A stretch of DNA of 64,000 bases. Origin: CAVUCH01 sp963697705. Lineage in GTDB: Bacteria; Acidobacteriota; Vicinamibacteria; Vicinamibacterales; JAENWD01. The stretch covers positions 248,001 to 312,000 of the forward strand of contig CAVOPA010000011.1 in assembly GCA_963697705.1 (NCBI GenBank). Reading direction: 5' to 3'. Positions 38,909 to 47,901 of this stretch are shown in pieces. Below the pieces are notes generated by a model. The model was not told where the DNA came from. It ran no database searches and saw nothing but the letters and a program-made list of their open reading frames with translations. Position 1 is the first letter of the stretch, and the number at the start of each line of letters is the position of its first letter. A program made the position numbers and the translations under genes.

Positions 38909-40189
38909 ATGACACACCTCCTGCAGCTTCTCCTCGTGCTCGCGCTGATCGTTGCTGCTGCCAAGCTCTCCGGCGCAGCGGCCAATCGCGTCGGGCAGCC
39001 CGCCGTCTTCGGCGAAATCCTGGCCGGCCTGGTGCTCGGCCCGACGATGCTCGACGTGCTCGGTTGGCCCGTGTTTGCCAGCGCGATGCTGCCGGCGCAC
39101 GGCCCGGCGCCGGGTCCGCTCATCGGATCGCTCCGGGATCTCGCCGAGATTGGCGTGATCCTGCTGATGTTCATCGCGGGGCTCGAGACCGATCTCGTGG
39201 AAATGCGTCGTGTCGGCAAGGTCGCGTTCTGGGCCGCGTTCGGCGGCGTGATCCTGCCGCTCGGAGGCGGCGCGCTGACGGCGATGGCGTTTGGCCTTCC
39301 GTTTTTCTGGACGGGCCTTTTCATCGGCACGATCCTCACGGCGACGAGCGTCAGCATCTCCGCGCAGACGCTGATGGAGCTGAATGCGCTTCGCTCGCGC
39401 GAAGGCTCCACCATCCTCGGCGCCGCCGTGATCGACGACGTGATGGGCATCATCCTGCTGTCCGTCGTGGTGGCCTTCGCACGCGCAACCGGCGGCATCA
39501 GCATGGTGGAGATCGCATGGATCGTCCTGCGGATGCTCTTGTTCTTCGGCGCGGCGATCCTGCTGGGCCGCTACTTCGAGCGCGTCGCTGCCTGGGCAGA
39601 CCGCCTGGCCGTCAGCCAGGGCCTGCTCGCGGTGGTGCTCGTCGTCGCGCTGCTCTACGCCTGGGCGGCGGAGTACGTCGGCGGCGTCGCCGCGATCACC
39701 GGCTCGTACCTAGCCGGCGTCCTGTTCGCGCAGACGCGGTTCAAGTCGGCCATCGACCACGGCATCCACCCGCTGACGTATTCGATGCTGGTACCGGTCT
39801 TCTTCATCAGCATCGGCCTGCTCGCGAACGGCCGCGCGCTTGGCAGCCAGGTGCTGTTCACGGTGCTGCTCGTCATCGTGGCTATCGTCGCGAAGGCAGT
39901 GGGCTGCGGAGTGTTCGCGCGGATGTTCGGCTTCACCACGTCCGAGTCGGTGCGCGTCGGCGTCGGCATGATCTCGCGTGGAGAAGTGGGGCTCATCGTC
40001 GCCGGTTATGGCCTGGCGAACGGCTTGATTGGGATCGACGTCTTCTCCGCCTCGGTGATCGTGGTGCTGGCCACCACGATGATCACGCCGCCGCTGCTGC
40101 GCCTGACGTTCCCGCGCCGTCCGTACATCCCGGCTCCGGCCGTCGAGGAGACGATCGCCAGCGAGCCGCAGGAGACGGAGGGCCACTGA
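38909..40189 (+). CDS. Kef-type cation:proton antiporter (CPA2)
   Basis: 426 residues, 12 to 13 membrane helices. The CPA2 pattern includes FGEILAGLVLGPTML, LAEIGVILLMFIAGLETDL, TATSVSISAQTLMEL and the ion-binding IDDVMGIIL. No C-terminal TrkA-N/RCK domain. It exchanges K+ or Na+ for protons across the inner membrane; the ion is not readable. It starts 80 nt from tsaC, divergently. Confidence 0.92.
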   Translation: MTHLLQLLLVLALIVAAAKLSGAAANRVGQPAVFGEILAGLVLGPTMLDVLGWPVFASAMLPAHGPAPGPLIGSLRDLAEIGVILLMFIAGLETDLVEMRRVGKVAFWAAFGGVILPLGGGALTAMAFGLPFFWTGLFIGTILTATSVSISAQTLMELNALRSREGSTILGAAVIDDVMGIILLSVVVAFARATGGISMVEIAWIVLRMLLFFGAAILLGRYFERVAAWADRLAVSQGLLAVVLVVALLYAWAAEYVGGVAAITGSYLAGVLFAQTRFKSAIDHGIHPLTYSMLVPVFFISIGLLANGRALGSQVLFTVLLVIVAIVAKAVGCGVFARMFGFTTSESVRVGVGMISRGEVGLIVAGYGLANGLIGIDVFSASVIVVLATTMITPPLLRLTFPRRPYIPAPAVEETIASEPQETEGH

Positions 40190-40261
40190 GCCCGTGCGCC
40201 TCCGATCGGGATGCGCAGCGGCATCAGTTCGAGCCGAATCGTGCGACCTCAGTAATCAGTA

Positions 40262-41524
40262 TCAGGCGTCTGCGACGACGGGCGTCTCCGTCACCGGCGG
40301 ATGCGCGATCATGACGCGGCGAACGAGCACCGCCAGGAGGCAGAGCGCCAGCGCGTCTGCGCCAAAGACGATGCGGATGTCCGTGGCAGCCAGAAAGCCG
40401 CACGCGACCGGGCTCAAGGCGAGACCCGCGAGCGAAGCGCTCGAGAGAAAGCCGAAAGCGGCCCCGCGCACGTGCGCTGGCACGACGCCTGCGGCGGCCG
40501 CGTACGCCGCCGTCATTGCAGCGCCGATGCTGCCACCGAACACGGTCGCCGCGCCGACCAACGCCCACGCGTTGCCAATCACCACAAACAGTGCCACGGC
40601 CCCGGCAGACACGAGCGCCGCACTGCTGATCACGTCCCGCGCCGACCATCGGCGCAGCAGCCGGGCGCAGAAGTGGTGCCCGACCGCCGCCGAGCACGCG
40701 AGCGCCGAGAAGACGGCGCCGGAGACGAAGGCGACGCGAGCCGGCTGTACGCCGAGCGCCGCAACGTGGAGCGGCAGCACCGGCCCGAAGCTGCGATCCA
40801 CGAACTGGAGCCCGAAAATCGCGGCCATCAGCAGCAGAAAATTCTCGAATGCCAGCACGTTGGCGAAGGTGACCCGGGCTGGCCCTCCGGCGGCGTGCGC
40901 GTGGTGGAGCGGAGGCTCCTTGTAGAGGACGAGCAGCTGCACCAGCGCGATGACATAGAAGGCCGAGGTCACGAGGAACGCGGTGCGCAGGCCGACGAGC
41001 CCCGCGACAATGCCGCCGAGCACCGGCCCGAGAGCCGGCCCGAGCCGCTGGGCCGTCTGCACCGTGCCAATCGATTGCGCTACCCGATCCTTCGGCGAGG
41101 AATCGGCTGCCATCGCGAGGCAGAGCGCCCCGTATCCGGCGAACAACCCCTGGACGGCCCGCAGCGCGAACAGGTGCCACGCGCTCGTGACCCAGGCCAT
41201 GGCTGCCATGATCACGACGAAGCTGGCCAACGACCGGGCCACCATCAGTTTCCGCCCGAAGCGATCGGCGAGCCGGCCCCAGGCGGGCGCCAGCAATGCG
41301 GTGAGCGCGGGCGTGACGCCGAGCGTGAAGCCCGTCCAGAGGGCGATGCTGCCGACGTCGCGAACACCCAGCTCCGCGATGTACAGCGGCAGGAACGGCA
41401 TCACGAGCGTGAACCCGGTGAAGCCGATGAAGCTCGCTGCCGTGAGCGCGGTCAGGTTGCGGCGCCACCGAAGGGCGGGATCGGGTACTGGCGAACGGCC
41501 GCCGCCCACGTTCGGGACGCCCAT
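40262..41524 (-). CDS. major facilitator superfamily transporter
   Basis: 420 residues, about 12 membrane helices. MFS motif A between helices 2 and 3 reads GRLADRFGRKLMVARSL. The N-terminal half carries the drug-efflux-like GFTLGVTPALTALLAPAWG, similar to MdtG-like exporters. It starts 14 nt after glpX, so the two are probably co-transcribed, though a functional link is not obvious. Substrate unknown. Confidence 0.88.
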   Translation of the reverse strand: MGVPNVGGGRSPVPDPALRWRRNLTALTAASFIGFTGFTLVMPFLPLYIAELGVRDVGSIALWTGFTLGVTPALTALLAPAWGRLADRFGRKLMVARSLASFVVIMAAMAWVTSAWHLFALRAVQGLFAGYGALCLAMAADSSPKDRVAQSIGTVQTAQRLGPALGPVLGGIVAGLVGLRTAFLVTSAFYVIALVQLLVLYKEPPLHHAHAAGGPARVTFANVLAFENFLLLMAAIFGLQFVDRSFGPVLPLHVAALGVQPARVAFVSGAVFSALACSAAVGHHFCARLLRRWSARDVISSAALVSAGAVALFVVIGNAWALVGAATVFGGSIGAAMTAAYAAAAGVVPAHVRGAAFGFLSSASLAGLALSPVACGFLAATDIRIVFGADALALCLLAVLVRRVMIAHPPVTETPVVADA

Positions 41525-41538
41525 CGGTGTCGTCCGCC

Positions 41539-42537
41539 TCAGAACCGGATTTTCACGTCGTCGGCGTCGTTGACGTGGATGCTGTCGATGAAGCGGACCT
41601 GGCGCGGATCGGTCTGCATGACGAGCGACTCGGTGCGGATACCGTCGCCGAAGAAGCGGACGCCCTTCATCAACGATCCATCCGTCACGCCCGTGGCCGC
41701 GAAAATCAACGAGCGGCCTGGCGCGAGGTCGGCTGCCCGGTAGACCCGCCTCGTGTCCGCGATGCCCATGGCCTGGCAGCGCGCCTCGTCTTCGGGCGTG
41801 CGCACCACGAGCCGCGCGTAGATTTCGCCGTTCAGGCAGCGCATCGCGGCGGCCGTGAGCACGCCTTCGGGTGCTCCGCCGGTGCCCATCACGGCATGAA
41901 CCCCCGTGCCGACTACGGCGGCGACAATGGCCGCCGAGAGATCACCGTCGCCGATCAGGCGGATGCGCGCACCGGCCGCACGGATGTCGGTAATGAGCCG
42001 CTCGTGGCGCGGCCGATCGAGGACGACGATGACGAGATCGTCGACGTCCCGATCGAGCGCCTTGGCGATGGCGGCGAGGTTGTCGGCGACGGGCGCGTCG
42101 ATATCGACGGCGTTCTTGGCCGGCGAAGGAACGACGAGCTTCTCCATGTAGAGATCGGGCGCATGGAGGAGCCCGCCGCGCTCCGAGGCGGCGAGCACGG
42201 CGATGGCGCCTGGCGCTCCCGTGGAACACAGGTTCGTTCCCTCGAGTGGATCGACCGCGATGTCGATCTGCGGCGGTCCCAGGCCGGCGCGCCCGTTGGC
42301 GCGCCAGACGTTTGCCAGCCCCACGCGCTCGCCGATGTAGAGCATCGGCGCTTCATCGCGCTCACCCTCGCCGATGACGATGCACCCGTCAATCGGCACG
42401 CGGTCCAACTCCCGCCGCATCGCCTCGACGGCGGCGTGATCCGATCGCTTGCCGTCGCCGAGCCCCATGGTGTGCGCACAGGCAATGGCGGCCTGCTCGA
42501 CGACGCGGAGGAACTCGAGCGAGAGATCGGATTCCAT
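41539..42537 (-). CDS. glpX: class II fructose-1,6-bisphosphatase
   Basis: 332 residues. GlpX signatures: MGLGDGKRSDHAAVEAMR, GEGERDEAPMLYIGE, the metal-binding AVDPLEGTNL, LIGDGDLSAAI and MGTGGAPEGVLTAAA. It hydrolyses fructose 1,6-bisphosphate in gluconeogenesis. Normal length. Its 5' side holds degenerate GGATGC repeats (42552-42698). Confidence 0.96.
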   Translation of the reverse strand: MESDLSLEFLRVVEQAAIACAHTMGLGDGKRSDHAAVEAMRRELDRVPIDGCIVIGEGERDEAPMLYIGERVGLANVWRANGRAGLGPPQIDIAVDPLEGTNLCSTGAPGAIAVLAASERGGLLHAPDLYMEKLVVPSPAKNAVDIDAPVADNLAAIAKALDRDVDDLVIVVLDRPRHERLITDIRAAGARIRLIGDGDLSAAIVAAVVGTGVHAVMGTGGAPEGVLTAAAMRCLNGEIYARLVVRTPEDEARCQAMGIADTRRVYRAADLAPGRSLIFAATGVTDGSLMKGVRFFGDGIRTESLVMQTDPRQVRFIDSIHVNDADDVKIRF

Positions 42538-42551
42538 GTGTGTCAGCTATA

Positions 42552-42698
42552 CGGATGCCGGACTCAGGATGCCGGGCTCTTCAGGATGCGAATGTCAGAC
42601 TGCGACGTGACGGCCGGTAGTGCCAGGGGTCGGCGGTCCCCAAGGGATCCAACGTCGGTGCACTATCCGTCGACTCGCCACTCTGCAACCTGCATCCG
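42552..42698. repeat. degenerate GGATGC-word repeat region
   Basis: CGGATGC at 42552-42558 and GCATCCG at 42692-42698 are inverted copies. Between and around them are AGGATGCCGG (42566-42575), CAGGATGCG (near 42583-42591) and CCTGCATCC (42689-42697). The words match the arms of the clear inverted repeat at 19396-19504. The stretch fills the space between the acyl-CoA dehydrogenase stop and the glpX start. Confidence 0.55.
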
Positions 42699-42701
42699 CC
42701 T

Positions 42702-43919
42702 TCACCGTGAAACGACCGCAGTCTCGAACGGCGGCAGGTCGCACCGGGTCGGCCGGTCCGTGCGGTACCCGAGGACGTAGTCAGCCTGCATCACCTTGTG
42801 GATCTCGCGGGTGCCCTCGTAGATCACAGCGCCCTTGCAGTTGCGGTAGAAGCGGCCGACCGGGTACTCGTCCGAGTATCCGTTGGCTCCGTGCACCTGC
42901 ACCGCGTCGCTCGCCGCACGCTCGGAGGCCACCGTGGCAAACCACTTCGCGAGACCGGTCTCGCGTGTATTGCGCCGCCCTTCGTTCTTCAACCAGCCTG
43001 CGCGCAGCCACAGCAGCCGCGCCGCCTGGTAGTCGGATTCCATCTGCGCGATCATTTCCTTCACGAGCTGGTGTTCGCCAATCTCCACACCGAAGGTCTT
43101 CCGCTCATGCGCGTATTTCGCGCTGGCATCGCGGCACGCGCGCACCAGGCCGGTCGCCCCGGCAGCCACCGTGTAGCGGCCCTGGTCGAGGGCGAACATC
43201 GCGATCTTGAACCCCTCACCCGGCCGCCCGACCATGTTCGCGGCGGGCACCTCCACGTCGTCCATCTTGAACGATCCGGTGTTGCCGGCGAGGATGCCCC
43301 ACTTCTCCTTCAGCGTGGCGCTCGAGAACCCCTTCATGCTGCGCTCGACGATGAACGCACTGATGCCAGACGTGTCACGGAGCTTCTTCTTCTCGAGGTC
43401 CGTCCACGCGAACACGAGGAAGTTGTCGGCGACGTCGGCGAGCGAGATCCACATCTTCTCGCCGGTAAGGCGGTAGTTGTCGCCCTGCTGAATGGCCACG
43501 CTCTGGATGCCTCGCACGTCGGAGCCCGCGGCGGGCTCCGTGAGTCCGAAGGTCGCGATCTTGTGCCCGCGCGCCTGCGGCACGAGGTAGCGCTGTTTCT
43601 GGTCTTCGGTCCCCCAGGCCAGCAGCGAGAGCGAGTTGAGGCCAACGTGCACCGAGAGAATCACGCGGAGCGATGTGTCCACGTACTCCAGTTCCTCGCT
43701 GGCGAGACCGAGCGCGATGTAATCCATCCCGGCGCCGCCGTACTCCGCAGGAATGCACACGCCCAACAGGCCGAGATCGGCCATCTGCGGCAGGACGCGG
43801 GGGTCGAACCGGTGCTGGCGATCGCACTCCTTGATGTGTGGCGCGACCTCGCGCGCCGCCCACTCGCGCACCGATTGTTCGAGCAGAAGCTGTTCGTCCG
43901 ACAAGTCGAGGTTGATCAT
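42702..43919 (-). CDS. acyl-CoA dehydrogenase family protein
   Basis: 405 residues. FAD/acyl-CoA motifs: TFGLTEPAAGSDVRG, MWISLADVADNFLVFAW, QVHGANGYSDEYPVGR and the C-terminal IYEGTREIHKVMQADYVLGY containing the likely catalytic Glu. It catalyses alpha,beta-dehydrogenation of an acyl-CoA. The tail resembles short-chain and glutaryl-CoA-like members; substrate uncertain. No electron-transfer flavoprotein genes adjacent. Confidence 0.94.
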   Translation of the reverse strand: MINLDLSDEQLLLEQSVREWAAREVAPHIKECDRQHRFDPRVLPQMADLGLLGVCIPAEYGGAGMDYIALGLASEELEYVDTSLRVILSVHVGLNSLSLLAWGTEDQKQRYLVPQARGHKIATFGLTEPAAGSDVRGIQSVAIQQGDNYRLTGEKMWISLADVADNFLVFAWTDLEKKKLRDTSGISAFIVERSMKGFSSATLKEKWGILAGNTGSFKMDDVEVPAANMVGRPGEGFKIAMFALDQGRYTVAAGATGLVRACRDASAKYAHERKTFGVEIGEHQLVKEMIAQMESDYQAARLLWLRAGWLKNEGRRNTRETGLAKWFATVASERAASDAVQVHGANGYSDEYPVGRFYRNCKGAVIYEGTREIHKVMQADYVLGYRTDRPTRCDLPPFETAVVSR

Positions 43920-44114
43920 GCCAATACCCTAATGAAGTAATAAGCGCTGCTGCGGCCGATGGTACCACACGGTGCAGGTCGGAGAGCCCAGGGCGAGCGT
44001 CGCATCAGTGCAGATGCCGCACCGCCCGTTTCAGAGCGGAGATCGAGTGATTGGCCGTGCCGAAATGTGTCGGGAGCGACGATGGGCCGCGCCATCGGCG
44101 ATTACCAAACGGCG

Positions 44115-44831
44115 CTATGTTCCGGTTGACGATGGGCTCAGGTACGCAGGCTTGCGGAAGAGGATCTCGCGCAGATTGGTCTTGAGCAGGAAGGAGTCCG
44201 ACACGCGCAGCGTCTCGAACAGCCGGCTGATGTCCCGGTTCTGCAGCACGCGCTGACGGCCGCGCGACGCGGGATACGGCCGCTGCCGCAACGTCTGCTC
44301 GTCGGTGATGATGAACTTCGTGTAGTGCAGATCCGCGGGTTGCAGCGACATGCTGAAGAACCCAAGCAGCGCACCGTCCACTTTCATGATCCGAGCCAGG
44401 GCGATCGCGAGCGCCTGCGCGGCAGGGGCCTCGAGATAGTCCATCAGGTCCCAGGTCAGGATTCCGTCGATGCTGGCGGTCGGTTGCGTCAGGCGGCTGG
44501 CGAAGAACGCGGGCAGGTCGGCCGTCTTGCCCGCGCGCACGTGCTGCTCGAGGTCGGCATAGAGATCCTCGATGAACACCTTGCAGCCGAGCGTCTCGCC
44601 GAAGAACGTCAGGTTCGGCCCGATCACGGGACCGAGATCGAGCAGCACCGGCGCGTCCTGTGCTTTGAGCGTGCGCAGGAATTTGCTGAGCGCCTTGGTA
44701 CGTTGAGGGGGCGCCTCGAGCGTCGCCGCGGGGATGTCCGGCGCCGGCGGCGCATCGGGAGCGTCAGACGCCCGGCGACTCCCCAGGCGTGACAGGAAAC
44801 CAGCCAGACCGCGGCCCGACTCGTCCGACAA
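44115..44831 (-). CDS. methyltransferase-like (Rossmann) protein
   Basis: 238 residues. After a variable Ala/Pro-rich N-terminus (about 1-45) comes VLLDLGPVIGPNLTFFGETL, an AdoMet-binding-type loop in degenerate form. FIEDLYADLEQHV (acidic ribose-binding position) and GILTWDLMDYLEAPAAQALA (motif post II/IV) follow. The C-terminal basic part differs from known enzymes. It may be a divergent AdoMet enzyme or an inactive relative. It follows the bactofilin gene by 68 nt on the same strand. No partner reveals the substrate. Confidence 0.6.
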   Translation of the reverse strand: MSDESGRGLAGFLSRLGSRRASDAPDAPPAPDIPAATLEAPPQRTKALSKFLRTLKAQDAPVLLDLGPVIGPNLTFFGETLGCKVFIEDLYADLEQHVRAGKTADLPAFFASRLTQPTASIDGILTWDLMDYLEAPAAQALAIALARIMKVDGALLGFFSMSLQPADLHYTKFIITDEQTLRQRPYPASRGRQRVLQNRDISRLFETLRVSDSFLLKTNLREILFRKPAYLSPSSTGT

Positions 44832-44899
44832 CTCGACTCCTCACGTGCGACAGGTATGCCGGACGGCGGCAGGCCGCCGTCCGTGGTTGGAGAGCGGTT

Positions 44900-45421
44900 C
44901 TAGACGCCGACCTTCTGTGCCGGCGCGGGCGCGGGCCTGGCCTCGGCCTTCGCCTCCGGGCGAGCGGCCTTCATGCCGCCGCCGCGCTGCATGTCGACGC
45001 TGCCGCGGAAGTGTGAGCCTTCGGCGATCGCCACGCGCGGCGAGATGATGTCGCCGTCAACCGATCCCTTGTCGCGGATGTCGACCTTCTCGCTCGCCGT
45101 GACGTTGCCCGTGATCTCCCCGAGCACGATGACGGCTTTCGCGAAGACCTCCGCCTTGATGCGGCCGTTCGGCCCGATCGTGAGCACGTGATCGCGCAGC
45201 TCGACGCGGCCCTCCACGTAGCCCTCGACGGTGAGATCTTCGCTTCCGTTCAGCTCACCCTTGATGACGACGGATTTGCCGATATTGACGACGTCACGCA
45301 ACACCGCGCGTGGCTCCTCGTGCCGTACCGCCATTACAGGCGCCGGAGCCGGCGCAGCCGCTGGCGCAGGGGTTCCTGGGGCCGGCCCGGTTGGCTTCAC
45401 CGCCTCATCCCGTTTCCACAT
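44900..45421 (-). CDS. bactofilin family cytoskeletal protein
   Basis: 173 residues. Flanking Pro/Ala-rich tails enclose the bactofilin core: VNIGKSVVIKGELNGSEDL, TVEGYVEGRVELRDHVLTIG, GRIKAEVFAKAVIVLGEITG, SEKVDIRDKGSVDGDI. This is the beta-helical repeat that polymerises into filaments tied to cell shape and envelope organisation. The ATG at 45421 has GGAGG eight bases upstream. It is driven by its own promoter, divergent from cysteine desulfurase. Confidence 0.94.
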   Translation of the reverse strand: MWKRDEAVKPTGPAPGTPAPAAAPAPAPVMAVRHEEPRAVLRDVVNIGKSVVIKGELNGSEDLTVEGYVEGRVELRDHVLTIGPNGRIKAEVFAKAVIVLGEITGNVTASEKVDIRDKGSVDGDIISPRVAIAEGSHFRGSVDMQRGGGMKAARPEAKAEARPAPAPAQKVGV

Positions 45422-45512
45422 CGTTCAAACCTCCGCTGTCGCGTGTGTACTGTCGAGCTCATCACCCCGGAAATCGGGTGTTCTTGCCGTATGGGGGGAA
45501 CCGGGCCCGGTC

Positions 45513-45541
45513 AGTATATTAACCCGTCAAAACGTTGTCTA
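45513..45541 (-). promoter_or_regulatory. sigma-70-type promoter of the bactofilin gene
   Basis: Minus strand: TAGACA (45541-45536), a 17-nt spacer, TATACT (45518-45513). Predicted start near 45506, leaving an 85-nt leader with GGAGG before the ATG at 45421. It faces away from the cysteine desulfurase promoter. Confidence 0.7.
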
Positions 45542-45570
45542 CTCGTTTTAGTATCGGCACTTAGCGAGAA

Positions 45571-45579
45571 TGCTACACT
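45571..45579 (+). promoter_or_regulatory. extended -10 for cysteine desulfurase
   Basis: TGC-TACACT at 45571-45579 is an extended -10. No good -35. Transcription would begin near 45586, only a few bases before the ATG at 45590, and there is no Shine-Dalgarno sequence, so the message is almost leaderless. Confidence 0.45.
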
Positions 45580-45589
45580 TCTGAACCAG

Positions 45590-46753
45590 ATGCGGATTTA
45601 TCTCGATTACAACGCCACGACGCCGCCGGCGGATGCCGTGGTCGAGGCGATGAGCCGAGCGCTCCGGGACCTGGTCGGCAATGCCTCGAGCGTCCATAGC
45701 TACGGGCAGCAGGCCAAGAGCGCGCTCGACGTCGCACGCGGGGCGGTAGCCGCGCTGATCGGCGGGGAGCCGTCCGAGGTGGTCTTCACGTCCGGGGGAA
45801 CGGAGTCCGACAATCTCGCCATCCGGGGCGCGGCCGAAGCGCTCGAGCCCACCGGACGTCGCGAGGTAGTTGTCAGCGGGATCGAGCACGAGGCCGTGCT
45901 GCAGACCTCGCGTGCCCTCGCGCGGCGCGGCTGGACCATCACGGTGCTGCCGGTCGGCGGCGATGGCCTCGTTTCGCCCGAGGCCGTGCGTCAGGCGGTT
46001 TCCGATCGGACAGCGCTCGTGTCGGTGATGCACGCCAACAACGAGGTGGGCACCGTCCAGCCGGTGGCGGCCATCGCGGCCATCGCCCACGAGCACGGGG
46101 CACTCGTCCACACCGACGCCGTGCAGTCGGCGGGCAAGATTCCCGTGTCAGCTCCGGCCCTGGGCGTCGATCTGCTGACGGTTTCGGCTCACAAGTTCTA
46201 CGGTCCGAAGGGTGTCGGTGCGTTGTGGGTGCGCCGGGGCGTGCGCCTCACCCAGCAGATGACCGGCGGCCGACAGGAGCGAAATCGCCGCGCCGGCACG
46301 GAGAACGTGCCGGCACTCGTCGGCATGGGCGTCGCCGCGAGCCTTGCGCTGCAGACGCTGGAGGTCCACGGCACGCGCATGGCGGCCCTGCGCGACCGGC
46401 TCGAGGCCGGCGTCCTCGACGGCGTGCCGCACACGGCCGTCAACGGCGCCCGCGACCTGCGGGTGCCGAACACGACGAACATCAGCTTCGAGCGCGTCGA
46501 AGCTGAATCGCTCCTCATCGCGCTCGACCTGGAAGGCGTCGCCGTATCGACCGGATCCGCCTGCTCGTCTGGAACGCTGGAGCCGTCGCACGTATTGAAG
46601 GCCATGGGCCTCGGATCCGCGCGCGCACAGAGTTCCCTGCGCTTCAGCCTCGGCGCAGCCACCACCGAAGCGGAGATCGATCGCGTGGTCAGCGTGCTGC
46701 CTGGTCTCGTGCGGAAGCTCCGGGCACTCACCCGCGCCGCTGTCGGCGCATGA
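45590..46753 (+). CDS. cysteine desulfurase (NifS/IscS-like)
   Basis: 387 residues from the ATG at 45590 (MRIYLDYNATTPPADAVV). PLP Lys in SAHKFYGPKGVGALW; catalytic Cys in STGSACSSGTLEPSHVL. It releases sulfur from Cys as a protein persulfide. It overlaps mnmA by 4 nt (ATGA), so its main job is probably to feed tRNA thiolation. Iron-sulfur assembly partners are not adjacent. Confidence 0.95.
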   Translation: MRIYLDYNATTPPADAVVEAMSRALRDLVGNASSVHSYGQQAKSALDVARGAVAALIGGEPSEVVFTSGGTESDNLAIRGAAEALEPTGRREVVVSGIEHEAVLQTSRALARRGWTITVLPVGGDGLVSPEAVRQAVSDRTALVSVMHANNEVGTVQPVAAIAAIAHEHGALVHTDAVQSAGKIPVSAPALGVDLLTVSAHKFYGPKGVGALWVRRGVRLTQQMTGGRQERNRRAGTENVPALVGMGVAASLALQTLEVHGTRMAALRDRLEAGVLDGVPHTAVNGARDLRVPNTTNISFERVEAESLLIALDLEGVAVSTGSACSSGTLEPSHVLKAMGLGSARAQSSLRFSLGAATTEAEIDRVVSVLPGLVRKLRALTRAAVGA

Positions 46754-47856
46754 CCGCCGAGCCCGCGACGCGTCCTTCCCGCGTCGTCGTTGCCATGTCC
46801 GGCGGCGTCGACTCGTCGGTTGCCGCGGCTCTTGTCGCATCCAGTGGCGCCGATGCGATTGGCGTGTCGATGCAGCTGTACGACCAGCGCGACGGCGCCT
46901 CGGGCGAGGGTTTCGGAAGCTGCTGTACGCTCGACGATCTGGCGGATGCGCGCCGCGTCGCCGCGGCGATCGGCATTCCGCATTACGTGATGAACTTCGA
47001 GCGGCAGTTCGAGGATCAGGTCATCGCCAATTTCGTTGGCGAGTACGTCCACGGCCGCACTCCCCTGCCCTGCGCCCACTGCAACAGCGACCTCAAATTC
47101 GCCACGTTGCTCGAACGTGCCCGCGGCCTCGGCGCCGAACAGCTCGTCACCGGCCACTATGCACGCGTCGAGCACGACGAGGGCACGGACCGGTATCGCC
47201 TCCGGCGCGGCCTCGACGCGTCCAAGGATCAGTCGTACTTCCTGTTCTCGCTCGATCAGGCGCAGCTGTCGCGCGCCAGCTTTCCGGTGGGCTCGCTCAC
47301 GAAGGTGGAGGTGCGTGCGCACGCGCGCCGGCTTGGTTTGCCTGTCGCGGAGAAGCCCGACAGCCAGGAGATCTGCTTCGTGCCCGACGGGGACTACGCG
47401 AATTTTGTCGCGAAGCACGCTCCGGATGCTGCCCGTGGAGGAAACATCATCGACCGGACCGGGCGCGTGATGGGCCGCCATGAGGGCATCCATCGGTTCA
47501 CCGTCGGTCAGCGGAAGGGACTGCGGCTCTCCACGGCGGAACCGCTATACGTCCTCGCGCTGAACGCGGCCGATCAGCGCGTCGTCGTGGGTCCGCGCGA
47601 GGCGCTCGACGAAACCCGACTCACCGCGTCAGGCGTGAACTGGATCGCCGGCGCGGCGCCGACAGGCCTGCTCCGCGCGGCCGTGCAGATTCGGCATCGT
47701 CACCCCGCCGCACGCGCGGCCATCCACGCCCTCCCCGACGGACGGGCGCGCGTCGAGTTCACCGAGCCCCAGCGCGCCGTCACGCCCGGGCAGGCGGCAG
47801 TGTTCTATGAAGGTGACGAGGTGATTGGCGGCGGCTGGATCGAGCGCACGCACTGA
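46750..47856 (+). CDS. mnmA: tRNA-uridine 2-sulfurtransferase
   Basis: 368 residues. PP-loop AMSGGVDSSVAAALV; the nucleophile and relay Cys residues in PLPCAHCNSDLKF and DSQEICFVPDGDYANFV; central substrate segment TGHYARVEHD; C-terminal barrel with RVEFTEPQRAVTPGQAAVFY. It makes 2-thiouridine at position 34 of Glu, Gln and Lys tRNAs. An extra GSCCTLDDL motif near residue 55 is typical of one branch of the family. Confidence 0.96.
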   Translation: MTAEPATRPSRVVVAMSGGVDSSVAAALVASSGADAIGVSMQLYDQRDGASGEGFGSCCTLDDLADARRVAAAIGIPHYVMNFERQFEDQVIANFVGEYVHGRTPLPCAHCNSDLKFATLLERARGLGAEQLVTGHYARVEHDEGTDRYRLRRGLDASKDQSYFLFSLDQAQLSRASFPVGSLTKVEVRAHARRLGLPVAEKPDSQEICFVPDGDYANFVAKHAPDAARGGNIIDRTGRVMGRHEGIHRFTVGQRKGLRLSTAEPLYVLALNAADQRVVVGPREALDETRLTASGVNWIAGAAPTGLLRAAVQIRHRHPAARAAIHALPDGRARVEFTEPQRAVTPGQAAVFYEGDEVIGGGWIERTH

Positions 47857-47901
47857 CATGCTCGGCGGCATTCGGCGCGTTCCGAATCCCGCATCGAGAA
47901 C

